From NCBI GenBank assembly GCA_016193385.1, contig JACPSF010000057.1:1-24520 (forward strand): a DNA stretch of 24,520 bases, read 5' to 3'. The position numbers and the translations under genes were made by a program. Source of the stretch: Deltaproteobacteria bacterium (GTDB lineage Bacteria > Desulfobacterota_B > Binatia > UBA9968). The notes under the pieces are model-generated. The model was given only the letters and a program-made list of their open reading frames with translations, ran no database searches and was not told where the DNA came from. Shown in pieces: positions 1 through 7,031 of the stretch. How positions within the stretch are numbered: the first letter of the stretch is position 1; each line of letters starts with the position of its first letter.

Positions 1-1
1 A

Positions 2-535
2 ACCACTACCGGACCAACCAACACGGACGCCAACGGGAATTATTCATTCACTTCGGTCCCATTTGGCCCGCGCGGTGTCAGAGCGTTGCCGAGCTTCGTT
101 TATAGCCCAGGTAGTGTTACTGACTCCGCTGGCGCGAATCCTACTGTCACTTTTGTGATCATTAACTACTCGACGGTTGCACAAACGGTTGACCGCATGA
201 TGGTCACCTTTGGGGGGGGCGGCCAGTATAACAGGATTCAAATAGATACTGGCGGTGGGCTGAACACGATATATAACACTGCTAATACCAATAGTGGCGC
301 GGATGTCAACGTTACGGATACGGTAGTTGCTGCCAGTCCGGCAGCCAGGCCGTCGATGAGGGTGTTTGTTGACTCTCCTAACGTTCAGGTCCCGGATACT
401 ATAATTACCGGCCAGGGGACGACAGCGATCATGAACATCAGATTTCAACAGAGCATCGCAGGGATCCCTATTACCGTTACCATTAACCCTTCGGGCGCAA
501 ATCCTAAGTCTGTGCTTAAATTTACCCCCCCGTAA
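2..535 (+). CDS. C-terminal part of a secreted beta-rich protein (carboxypeptidase-regulatory-like domain), 5' end outside window
   Basis: The frame is open from the left edge to the TAA at 533-535, so the start lies outside the window. The first visible residues (TDANGNYSFTSVPFG) match the end of a carboxypeptidase-regulatory-like or Cna-B-like beta-sandwich, a fold common in cell-surface proteins. The remaining 150 or so residues are rich in Thr, Val, Asn and Gly, with alternating hydrophobic residues and no long helix or membrane segment. This suggests one more Ig-like beta domain ending at the C-terminus (SVLKFTPP). No sorting signal or anchor is visible. A TTG codon at 86 could be called as a start but has no ribosome site, and the upstream frame is clearly coding. 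It converges on the response-regulator gene. The specific function is unknown; a surface or exported role is inferred. Confidence 0.7.
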   Translation, partial: TTTGPTNTDANGNYSFTSVPFGPRGVRALPSFVYSPGSVTDSAGANPTVTFVIINYSTVAQTVDRMMVTFGGGGQYNRIQIDTGGGLNTIYNTANTNSGADVNVTDTVVAASPAARPSMRVFVDSPNVQVPDTIITGQGTTAIMNIRFQQSIAGIPITVTINPSGANPKSVLKFTPP

Positions 536-611
536 ACCGGATCGGCGGCACCTTGGGGGCCTGTGATTCCCCGGCACCCGTCTACGAGAACTTCTGCTCC
601 CCCTCTCCGGA

Positions 612-989
612 TTACCCGCCCAAGGCGGTTTCGATGTTCTTCACGAGCTCGTCTGTGGTGATGGGCTTGGCTAGAAAGATATGCCCGCCGATGGTGCCGG
701 AGGTGGTCTCGACTTCCTTATTTTTTACCAGAGCCGTCAAGAATAGAACCGGGATGTTGCCCGTTGTGGGATCGTTTTTCAGGCGGTTGGCCACCTCTGA
801 GCCATCCATGTCCGGCATGATGATATCCAGCAGGATGAGGTCAGGCTTGAAGGAGCGTGCGGCGTTGAGCGCTTGGGACCCTTTGGTTTCTGTCTGAACC
901 TCGAATTTCCCGGTTCTCTCAAGGTTAAGTTTTAGCAGACGCCCAAATCCCGCCTCATCATCGACAACCAGGATCTTTTTCGCCGCCAT
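612..989 (-). CDS. Single-domain response regulator (CheY-like receiver)
   Basis: The 125-residue protein is a complete receiver domain and nothing else. The acidic pocket is D10-D11, the phospho-acceptor is D55 in LLDIIMPDMDG, the switch threonine is T85 and the conserved lysine is K108 in LAKP. No DNA-binding or enzymatic output domain follows, so it must act by protein contact or as a phosphorelay intermediate. It begins 8 bases after the stop of the histidine kinase gene on the same strand, so kinase and regulator are almost certainly co-transcribed and cognate. The nearby pilin and ligase genes make surface structures a possible target, but this is inference from position only. The receiver assignment is secure; the pathway is not. 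Confidence 0.93.
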   Translation of the reverse strand: MAAKKILVVDDEAGFGRLLKLNLERTGKFEVQTETKGSQALNAARSFKPDLILLDIIMPDMDGSEVANRLKNDPTTGNIPVLFLTALVKNKEVETTSGTIGGHIFLAKPITTDELVKNIETALGG

Positions 990-997
990 GATCCCCC

Positions 998-2242
998 CTA
1001 GGTCTGAAACTGAAGTGCGACCCTTACCCCCCCATTTTCTCTGTTTCGAATTTGTATCTTCGCATTATGCATATCCAGAATGTTTTTGACAATAGACAGT
1101 CCGAGGCCGGTCCCGCCGATGTTCCGTTTGGTCGTAAAAAAGGGATCAAACACCTGCGCTAGGTGTGCTTCGGGGATACTTTTCCCATCGTTTTCGACTT
1201 CAGCAATAATGGCGACCCCATTCCCGCCCGGTGCGATCTCCCGATAGGTTCTGACCCATAATCGACCCCCACTGGGTTGAGCCTCGACCGCGTTCATAAA
1301 AAGGTTGATGAAAACCTGCTCAAGGCGGGGCCGGTCCACTTTCACCTGGGGCAGGCCTGTTCCGAGCTCTTTAGTCACCTCGACATGGGAGCGATCGAAC
1401 TGATTCTTGAGCAGCAACAAGGACCTCTCAATGATTAAATTGAGATCCTCCGCCACGATGTTCAACTGCGCAATGCTCGCAAAATCCATCATGCCCCGAA
1501 TCACCGAGTTCGCCCTATGGACGGCCTCTTCCATCTCTTTGACGACCAAGGTGACATCGGGGTCCTGCTCGCCAGTCTTATCAGCGAGATACTCCACCCC
1601 CTGGAGGAGTATGGCTAACGGGTTTTTGACCTCGTGTGCCACCCCTGCCGACAAATTGGCTACTGTCTTCCACCTCTCAACTTCCGCCTGCTCCCTTATG
1701 GCCTTTCCGTTGCGGGCCAACTGGGCGAAGTAGCCGTAAAAGAGCGAGGTCACAAACAGGAAGGGAAAACGGATGTAAAGGCTCGAATCATAGATCTCGG
1801 TCGTCTTAAAGAGCACGTATCCGTAGAGGATACTGACAAACACCGCGGCGACGATCGACCAGCGGAAATCCTGCCAAAGGCTGCACAGGATGATGATCAG
1901 GAAGTACGTGAGGTAAAAATCTGTCCCCACTCGCTGTGTGAGGATCAAGGAAGTGGTGAGGAAAAGCGTGTCGAACATGACGAGAGGGATGTAAAAAATA
2001 GGGGAGTCGAATAGCCGCTCGTCGAGTCGGTGCAGCACGGCATTGGATAAAATGTAGAGGAGTAGAAGGAAGTGGGAAGTCGTGGGCCTCAGCCATGGGC
2101 TCGGCGAATAGAGCAGCAGGTACGCGCAGACGAGTACTACCGGCCATCGAAGCCTGATGACGGTGGATTTTCTGGAGACCTCGAAGATCCCCTCGGGTCT
2201 GGGGAGAGCCACGGAGGGATAAACCGTCCCTGCTTTGTCCAT
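998..2242 (-). CDS. Membrane sensor histidine kinase, six predicted TM segments
   Basis: Residues 34-173 hold about six hydrophobic segments (near 34-50, 56-70, 81-102, 108-122, 128-146 and 157-173) with very short loops, so the sensor region is embedded in the membrane rather than periplasmic. A short linker helix leads to the HisKA domain with phospho-acceptor H203 in the motif AHEVKNPL. The HATPase domain shows the N box (NLFMNAVEAQ, near 313-322), the G1 box (ENDGK, 350-354), the F box (DPFFTTK) and the G2 box GGTGLGLS (376-383). No PAS or HAMP domain is obvious between membrane and HisKA. PilS has a similar six-TM input, but the partner here is a lone receiver rather than a PilR-type sigma-54 activator. 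There is no strong ribosome site at the ATG. The gene precedes the response regulator in a two-gene unit. Confidence 0.92.
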   Translation of the reverse strand: MDKAGTVYPSVALPRPEGIFEVSRKSTVIRLRWPVVLVCAYLLLYSPSPWLRPTTSHFLLLLYILSNAVLHRLDERLFDSPIFYIPLVMFDTLFLTTSLILTQRVGTDFYLTYFLIIILCSLWQDFRWSIVAAVFVSILYGYVLFKTTEIYDSSLYIRFPFLFVTSLFYGYFAQLARNGKAIREQAEVERWKTVANLSAGVAHEVKNPLAILLQGVEYLADKTGEQDPDVTLVVKEMEEAVHRANSVIRGMMDFASIAQLNIVAEDLNLIIERSLLLLKNQFDRSHVEVTKELGTGLPQVKVDRPRLEQVFINLFMNAVEAQPSGGRLWVRTYREIAPGGNGVAIIAEVENDGKSIPEAHLAQVFDPFFTTKRNIGGTGLGLSIVKNILDMHNAKIQIRNRENGGVRVALQFQT

Positions 2243-2269
2243 GGGTGAGCGTCTAGAAAAACGATCTCT

Positions 2270-2298
2270 AATTTACCATTTCGTGAGGAAAATGAGAA
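2270..2298 (-). promoter_or_regulatory. Possible sigma-70 promoter for the kinase-regulator pair
   Basis: On the minus strand TTCTCA (2298-2293) and TAAATT (2275-2270) are separated by 17 bases, about 28 bases upstream of the kinase ATG. Each hexamer matches consensus at 4 of 6 positions. It lies in the 123-base gap after the ligase gene, so the pair could be transcribed independently. Assignment is by pattern only. Confidence 0.35.
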
Positions 2299-2365
2299 GC
2301 TATGATTACGGTTTTCTTTGCGATGAAGAAAGCGGACCCTGCGACGGTTGAATCTCACGTTTGCA

Positions 2366-4234
2366 CTAATCGCGGCCGCGCGGATCAACGCTGAGCGCTA
2401 GAAGGGCGTTTCTGGCTTGGAGGTCCATGGGATCGAGAGCTAGGACCGCTTGGAAATGCTGAATGGCCTTCGCTTTTTCTCCCTCGCGGGCGTAGATTGT
2501 CGCTAGGTTCCTATTCGCTTCGATGTGGCGTGGCCATATTCTGAGCGAGGTTTGAAAAGCCTGGATCGCCTTGGGGATGCTTCCCGCCGAGGCATAGGCT
2601 ACGCCGAGATTGTTGAGGGCGTTGATGTTGTACGGGTTGAGCGCGAGGGAATGCAGGGTCGATTCGGCAGCTTTTTCGTAATCTCCTTTTCTGATTTGTA
2701 GCAGCCCGAGTAGAAAATGGTAGCGGTAATTGAGCGGGCTGATGTCAGTGGCCCGAGCCAGGTCCCTTTCTGCCGGATCCAGGCTGCCCTCGTACATTTC
2801 CCGTGCGCCGCGGCTGTAATAAAACTCTCCGCGCAAAGAGGAAAGGGTCAAAGCGGAAAAAAGCGTGGAGACGAGGGTTACGAGCACAACGGGGATGAGA
2901 AATAGCTTTGCTGAGATTCGACCTTCTCGGGGGGACCCTGTCCGGGGCAAGCTCCAAAGGATGCCCGCATAGATCCAGAAAAAAGCGGTGGGCACCGGAA
3001 GATTGAACGGAAAGTCCCAGAAGGCCTCCGCTAAAATCGCTATCAGGGCGAAGGCAACAACTAAGAGTTGGGGTTCGAAATCTCGTTTCAGGCCGTGCCA
3101 AAATCGTCGTGCCAAAAGAGCTAGGATGAAGAGGAATGCTGCCGCTCCCAGAAATCCGGTTTCGGCCAAAAGCTGGATGTAATCGTTATGGGCGTCCGCG
3201 GCTCGTGACTGAGGGCTGAAGGAGGGATCCTCGATGACTCTGCGCGCGTATACCGGGTAGATAAAGCGGAAATCCCCCTTTCCAGCTCCGAATAGGGGAT
3301 GATCGGCAAAAATGGCCAGACTGTTGGCCCAGATGGCGAAGCGATGCTGGGCCGAGGTGTCCGTTTCCAGCTCCGCCATACTTTCCAGTCGGGCAAGCAC
3401 CGGGAGACCGCCGAAGCCCGGTAAAAGGTAGGGAGGAATCGTGTTCATGACCACCACAAAGAGGATGATCCCCAGCACGAAGCCCCGTTTTCTTTTGCTG
3501 AAAAGAGCCAAACTTTTGGCGCTCCGCCCCGCTAATAGAAGGCAACATAGGAGCGTCAGCCCGGCAACGCATGCGCCGCCCCATGCGGCACGGGTGCTGG
3601 TATAAACGAAGTAGGTGGTCATCAAGCTTGCCAGAGAGGCGTAAAGCCACTCCCGGGCAGGTTCGGAAGAGAAAAGCAGCGAATAAAAAACCACGGGCAG
3701 CACGAAGAGAAGATACTGCGCGGCCATGTTTTTGCTGCCAAAGGTCGAGCCCGGGATTGAGGTCGAAATGAGCGTGGGGACATTGGCGCCCCAGGTCTGA
3801 GCAATGCCGATAATCGACACGATGGCCGCAGCGTTCACTGACCAATGAAAAAGCCGGGGTAGACGGGTCTTTTCGAGGTGGTGATGCGTTATCCAGAATA
3901 ACGAGACGCCTAAAATAATCTGGAAGAGGAATTGCCCCCCCTCATAAGGGTTGATCGAGCGAAATAAGGAGAGGGTGCTAATGAGAAGATAAAACATGAT
4001 AGGGACTAGAAGGGGCAAGGTGGGTGTCCGCTTGTCCTGCTCGCGGAGGTAGCTGATGAGCCACAGCCAGCAAAGCATCGTGACCAGGAAAGCCAAGAAA
4101 GTTGTTTTTGGGAGGCGGTAGAGGCTAATGAGGCCTGGAAAGAAGGTGAGGGGGAGTAAAAAGCACAGAAGGATGATTCCCTGGGTGATCTGCTCGGACC
4201 CAGACGCCGATCTTTTCACGTAACGTTTCCCCAT
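2366..4234 (-). CDS. O-antigen ligase / Wzy_C-family membrane protein with C-terminal TPR repeats (candidate oligosaccharyltransferase)
   Basis: The 622-residue protein starts with about ten hydrophobic segments up to residue 430. It carries the large periplasmic loop typical of Wzy_C proteins, with conserved-looking stretches DHPLFGAGKGDF (311-322) and AHNDYIQLLAETG (348-360). A further TM segment (about 444-465) leads to roughly four TPR units (about 470-605; for example ALNNLGVAYASAG). Known Wzy_C families polymerise O-antigen, ligate it to lipid A core, or transfer glycans to pilins (PglL, TfpO). Because it directly follows two pilin-like genes, pilin O-glycosylation is a reasonable hypothesis. 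The ATG at 4234 lies one base beyond the end of a terminator stem and has no free ribosome site. A GTG at 4219 (codon 6), preceded by GGGGA, may be the real start. Confidence 0.85.
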   Translation of the reverse strand: MGKRYVKRSASGSEQITQGIILLCFLLPLTFFPGLISLYRLPKTTFLAFLVTMLCWLWLISYLREQDKRTPTLPLLVPIMFYLLISTLSLFRSINPYEGGQFLFQIILGVSLFWITHHHLEKTRLPRLFHWSVNAAAIVSIIGIAQTWGANVPTLISTSIPGSTFGSKNMAAQYLLFVLPVVFYSLLFSSEPAREWLYASLASLMTTYFVYTSTRAAWGGACVAGLTLLCCLLLAGRSAKSLALFSKRKRGFVLGIILFVVVMNTIPPYLLPGFGGLPVLARLESMAELETDTSAQHRFAIWANSLAIFADHPLFGAGKGDFRFIYPVYARRVIEDPSFSPQSRAADAHNDYIQLLAETGFLGAAAFLFILALLARRFWHGLKRDFEPQLLVVAFALIAILAEAFWDFPFNLPVPTAFFWIYAGILWSLPRTGSPREGRISAKLFLIPVVLVTLVSTLFSALTLSSLRGEFYYSRGAREMYEGSLDPAERDLARATDISPLNYRYHFLLGLLQIRKGDYEKAAESTLHSLALNPYNINALNNLGVAYASAGSIPKAIQAFQTSLRIWPRHIEANRNLATIYAREGEKAKAIQHFQAVLALDPMDLQARNALLALSVDPRGRD

Positions 4235-4266
4235 AAAGAAAAGGTGCCGAAAGGCACCTTTTCTTT
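4235..4266 (-). terminator. Strong hairpin terminator after the pseudopilin genes
   Basis: A perfect 14-base inverted repeat (AAAGAAAAGGTGCC at 4235-4248, its complement at 4253-4266) encloses a 4-base loop. The stem ends in A/T-rich arms, giving a U-rich 3' arm in either direction, so it may work bidirectionally. It sits 25 bases after the stop of the downstream pseudopilin gene and ends one base from the annotated ligase ATG. Confidence 0.85.
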
Positions 4267-4291
4267 GTCGCGTTGTTAGAGATGCTTGGCC

Positions 4292-4972
4292 CTACTGGGT
4301 GACAAAGATAAATCCTCGGTCGTCCCCGGAAAGAGAACTGGCTTCGGGGCAGGTGTTGAAGACGCCGTCTTCGCCAGCCGAAAGAATCCAACCTCTCCCA
4401 CCGGTGTTGATCTTCGTGCCGTTTTTCTCCATGGCGCCCACGTGGATGATGTATCGATTTCCCCAGGGATCATTGCCCACTTTGGCTATGTAGGGCCCTT
4501 TCCAGCCGCTGTAGTCCGCACCGGATTCAGCCTCGGTGCTGTCAGCGTTCGGGTTGTTCACGACGAGCTGATTAAAGGCGTTGTTTCTCGCGGGCGTGGC
4601 CGACAAGTTGCCGGCAGCGTTCCACGTGGCGGCCCCGGTGCAGGACACTCCGGACGCCATAGCCGGGATATCGGAAGTTGCCACCGCGCTGGTGTCTGCT
4701 TTGATCGCAAGCATTTTGAGGTCGTTATTGTTCCCCGTAATGGGATCGCAGTCGGCGTTGTCGCAGGCTGGCATGTGCTTGACATCGGTAAAAAAAGACG
4801 CCAAAGACGCAGCGATCGTGTTCAGATCCGAGTCAGCCCTTGCTTGATTCGCCTGGGCCAGCTTATCCAGGGCTAAAGGAACAAAGATGCTGGCCAGGAC
4901 GACGATGATGGCGATGACGAAGATAAGCTCTATCAGGGTAAACCCTTTGGCCAGTCTATCGGTACGTTGCAT
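4292..4972 (-). CDS. Type II secretion / type IV pilin-like protein (GspG-like pseudopilin)
   Basis: The 226-residue protein has a class III prepilin leader, MQRTDRLAKG, cut before FTLIEL by a prepilin peptidase. Mature residue E5 is present, followed by a long hydrophobic helix to about residue 38. The C-terminal part resembles GspG: WKGPYI, DPWGNRY, then an Asp-rich segment (SAGEDGVF and LSGDDRGF) like the calcium site of major pseudopilins. Four Cys residues (two near CDNADC) could form disulfides. It is longer than usual for GspG (about 140). The start chosen is the ATG at 4972 because GGAGG lies 5 bases upstream; a longer reading from 5017 would lack this site. It follows a related gene by 57 bases and is closed by a strong terminator. 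It could be a minor or major subunit of a pilus or a T2SS-like pseudopilus. Confidence 0.9.
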   Translation of the reverse strand: MQRTDRLAKGFTLIELIFVIAIIVVLASIFVPLALDKLAQANQARADSDLNTIAASLASFFTDVKHMPACDNADCDPITGNNNDLKMLAIKADTSAVATSDIPAMASGVSCTGAATWNAAGNLSATPARNNAFNQLVVNNPNADSTEAESGADYSGWKGPYIAKVGNDPWGNRYIIHVGAMEKNGTKINTGGRGWILSAGEDGVFNTCPEASSLSGDDRGFIFVTQ

Positions 4973-5029
4973 TTTTTCCTCCTTTGAATTTAGCCTTCTA
5001 GCCGCAATTTGTCTCATGGATTTACGCTC

Positions 5030-5656
5030 CTATTTAATCCTTACGCCGATGTCATCCCCGGATAGCGAGGTGTCTGTGGTTGCAGTCTGAAAAACGCCAT
5101 CTGGTCCTGGTGAGGCCACCCAAGTCGGGCTGGTGTTTCCTCCTACGAAGGTTGAGGCGTTGATCGCGTACGCGTTACCCCATGGGTCCGGATTGAGCGT
5201 TCGAAGGTAGGGACCTTTCCAGCGGAAATTTCCCGAAGGCCGGTAATCGTCAGTGGCCTCGTTGGCAGTGCCGTCTTCATCCGGGTCATTTATGAGAAGA
5301 TGATTGGAAAGAGATCTTGAGTTAGCCGCGGTGCACCAGACTACTCCGGTACTGGGTTGAGTTCCATCGCCGCAGATGAAAGTCCGACCGGCTAACTTAT
5401 TCCCCGGGTACTGCCCCGTATCTTTGACCAAATCGTTGAGCATCGCATTGATTGTTTTCACATCTTCCTGGGCTCGGCTCATCCGGGCGTCGTCGATGTA
5501 CTTAAGAACGGTCGGTGTAAGGATAGCCACCAAAATAGAGATGACCGCCAAGATGACGATGATTTCTATCAACGTAAAACCTTGCGCCCCAGGTTTCCAT
5601 GTGGCGCGCCTAACCTGTCTATGTGGCCGATTAATAAAATGAGAGCTTATAAACAT
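5030..5656 (-). CDS. Type II secretion / type IV pilin-like protein (GspG-like pseudopilin)
   Basis: The 208-residue protein has a prepilin leader of 26 residues ending in G26 before FTLIEI (E at mature position 5), then a hydrophobic helix to about residue 50. The tail repeats the GspG-like pattern of its neighbour: WKGPYL, DPWGNAY, SPGPDGVF and LSGDDIGVRI. The two genes therefore probably arose by duplication. The leader is long and basic, as in some major pseudopilins. The ATG at 5656 has a clear AGGAG 5 bases upstream, which fixes the start. It is the first gene behind a -24/-12 promoter at 5731-5745, so expression probably depends on sigma-54 and an activator ATPase. No assembly ATPase, platform protein or secretin gene is adjacent; pilT and pilU lie about 10 kb away. 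Confidence 0.9.
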   Translation of the reverse strand: MFISSHFINRPHRQVRRATWKPGAQGFTLIEIIVILAVISILVAILTPTVLKYIDDARMSRAQEDVKTINAMLNDLVKDTGQYPGNKLAGRTFICGDGTQPSTGVVWCTAANSRSLSNHLLINDPDEDGTANEATDDYRPSGNFRWKGPYLRTLNPDPWGNAYAINASTFVGGNTSPTWVASPGPDGVFQTATTDTSLSGDDIGVRIK

Positions 5657-5703
5657 ATTCGCTCCTCATAGCAATCGGAAATTTGACAAAAACTTATCAT
5701 ACG

Positions 5704-5727
5704 GACAACGATTGACAACGATTGACA
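5704..5727. repeat. Tandem decamer GACAACGATT (2.4 copies) at the predicted pilin transcription start
   Basis: GACAACGATT occurs at 5704-5713 and 5714-5723, followed by a partial copy GACA. The predicted sigma-54 start (about 5719 on the minus strand) falls inside the array, so it may be a binding site for a regulator, or chance. Confidence 0.6.
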
Positions 5728-5730
5728 TAC

Positions 5731-5745
5731 GCAATTGACGTGCCA
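5731..5745 (-). promoter_or_regulatory. Sigma-54 (-24/-12) promoter of the pseudopilin genes
   Basis: The minus strand reads TGGCAC, 5 bases, then TTGC. The invariant GG (5744-5743) and GC (5732-5731) are exactly 10 bases apart, as sigma-54 promoters require. The predicted start is near 5719, leaving a leader of about 60 bases before the first pseudopilin ATG. Sigma-54 control of pilin genes is well known from the PilR/PilS system. Confidence 0.8.
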
Positions 5746-6224
5746 GATCATCTGAAACGTCGAGGAATATCATCGTGGATTGGGGAAAAAGCCCGATAAA
5801 ATAATGAGTTACGTTCTATTTCTCTGGATCTTCCAGGCAATTTAGACTACTCTTTGGATCTAATTTATTTAGAAATTCAGCCCTGTGTCTAACAATTTTA
5901 GATAGAAGATCGTGTCCAGAGGCCGTCTCAAAGGTTAAATATGGCCGGGGAAACGAGCAGCGAGGAAATTTTAAGCTGCCTGGGCTGGACACCCCGTCGC
6001 GGTTCTTGGATAGCTCACAAACGTGCAGCGCCCTTACAGGTATTGAGGTCTTTGTCCGAACGGTATACAGCCCGGGGCAAACAAGAATGGCTAAAGGAGA
6101 GTGAATCACGCGACACTCTGCCAGGTTGAAGATGACGACCTGAGATTTAACGCGGGAAAACGATCGTGAAACCACGCGGGTTGCGCCGGGAGATACGTCC
6201 TTTATGCGTTGCGGAAGAGATAAA
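5746..6224. other. Gene-poor intergenic stretch
   Basis: About 480 bases hold no convincing gene. A 119-codon minus-strand frame (6175-5816) and a shorter plus-strand frame (5941-6129) are open but lack ribosome sites, recognisable domains and protein-like composition. The part next to 5746 would be the natural place for activator sites of the sigma-54 promoter, but no clear inverted repeat was recognised. No riboswitch or small RNA motif was recognised either. Confidence 0.5.
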
Positions 6225-6253
6225 TTGATTTAAAACTCCGGGAGTGTTACATA
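6225..6253 (+). promoter_or_regulatory. Possible promoter of tRNA-Pro
   Basis: TTGATT (6225-6230) and TACATA (6248-6253) are 17 bases apart, with the second hexamer ending 22 bases before the tRNA. The -10 match is only 3 of 6, so confidence is low. Confidence 0.35.
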
Positions 6254-6275
6254 GTCCATAAGTAAAGGCCCATGT

Positions 6276-6352
6276 CGGGGCGTAGCGCAGCCTGGTAGCG
6301 CACACGCTTGGGGTGCGTGTGGTCACCGGTTCAAATCCGGTCGCCCCGACCA
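6276..6352 (+). tRNA. tRNA-Pro (anticodon GGG)
   Basis: The 77-base cloverleaf is complete: acceptor CGGGGCG paired with CGCCCCG, D arm with AGCCTGGTA, anticodon stem CACGC/GCGTG around loop TTGGGGT, T arm ACCGG/CCGGT with TTCAAAT, discriminator A and an encoded CCA. Loop positions 34-36 read GGG, so it decodes CCC/CCU proline codons. C1 pairing with G72 is typical of bacterial tRNA-Pro. The pcm reading frame opens 13 bases after the CCA. Confidence 0.97.
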
Positions 6353-6365
6353 TTTCCCCATCGGT

Positions 6366-7031
6366 GTGAAACCCTCTACCCAAATCACACAAGAGCATCA
6401 CGCGGCCAGAGAAAGGATGATTCAGGAGCAGCTTTTGTCCCGTGGGGTCAAAGACCCACGGGTTTTGGGAGCCATGCGCAAGGTCCCCCGCCACCTCTTC
6501 GTGGAATCCGCCTTTGCCAATCGCGCGTATGGCGATAACCCCTTGCCGATTGGCGAGAAGCAGACCATATCGCAGCCTTACATGGTGGGTCTTATGACAC
6601 AGGCCTTGGAGCTCCAAGGTGACGAAAAAGTCCTAGAGATCGGCACCGGCTCCGGCTATCAGACGGCGGTCCTGGCCGAGCTATGCCAGAATGTTTTTTC
6701 GATCGAGAAGATTGGCTTCCTCGCATCTCGCGCAAGGGTGATTCTGGACACGTTGAGCCATTACAACGTCGCGATCCATGTTGGGGATGGGACTTTGGGT
6801 TGGGCAGACCATGCCCCATTTGACGCCATCCTTGTAACCGCCGGTTCACCAGGCTTACCTCGACCGCTCGTTGAACAATTGTCCGTGGGAGGGAGATTGG
6901 TCATCCCGCTCGGAGATGAGCAGTCGCAGGTGCTCAAGCGATTGCGGCGGACTGCCATGGGACAGGAGGAGGAGGTTCTCGGGGAATGCCGCTTTGTTAA
7001 ACTCTGGGGGAAATACGGTTGGCCCGACTGA
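6366..7031 (+). CDS. pcm: Protein-L-isoaspartate O-methyltransferase
   Basis: This SAM-dependent enzyme methylates L-isoaspartyl residues in damaged proteins so that they can revert to normal peptide bonds. The 221-residue reading shows the family pattern VPRHLFV, QTISQPYMV (66-74), the SAM loop EIGTGSGYQT (91-100) and GDG followed by APFDAILVTA. Length and motif order match the bacterial Pcm family. The GTG at 6366 lacks a ribosome site. The ATG at 6417 (codon 18), preceded by AGAAAGG, is an alternative that would still keep the whole fold. The gene overlaps the M23 peptidase gene by 13 bases, a pairing known from surE-pcm-nlpD-type clusters, so the two are probably translated from one message. 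Confidence 0.93.
   Translation: MKPSTQITQEHHAARERMIQEQLLSRGVKDPRVLGAMRKVPRHLFVESAFANRAYGDNPLPIGEKQTISQPYMVGLMTQALELQGDEKVLEIGTGSGYQTAVLAELCQNVFSIEKIGFLASRARVILDTLSHYNVAIHVGDGTLGWADHAPFDAILVTAGSPGLPRPLVEQLSVGGRLVIPLGDEQSQVLKRLRRTAMGQEEEVLGECRFVKLWGKYGWPD

Noticed and set aside
44..577. 177-codon minus-strand frame over the left-edge gene
   Set aside because: It is antisense to a clearly coding frame with domain-like residues, and its own translation is Arg/Asn-rich without recognisable motifs.
615..640. CCGCC/GGCGG hairpin at the end of the response regulator gene as a terminator
   Set aside because: Stem is only five bases, lies within codons and is not followed by a T run.
5816..6175. 119-codon minus-strand frame upstream of the pilin promoter
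   Set aside because: No ribosome site, no domain, and amino-acid make-up unlike a protein; it remains only a remote possibility.
6276..6352. tRNA-Pro as an integration site for a genomic island
   Set aside because: No integrase, no repeated tRNA 3' end and only housekeeping genes (pcm, peptidase, apt) downstream.
6147..6617. 156-codon minus-strand frame across the tRNA
   Set aside because: It runs through tRNA-Pro and the start of pcm; the tRNA and pcm are certain.
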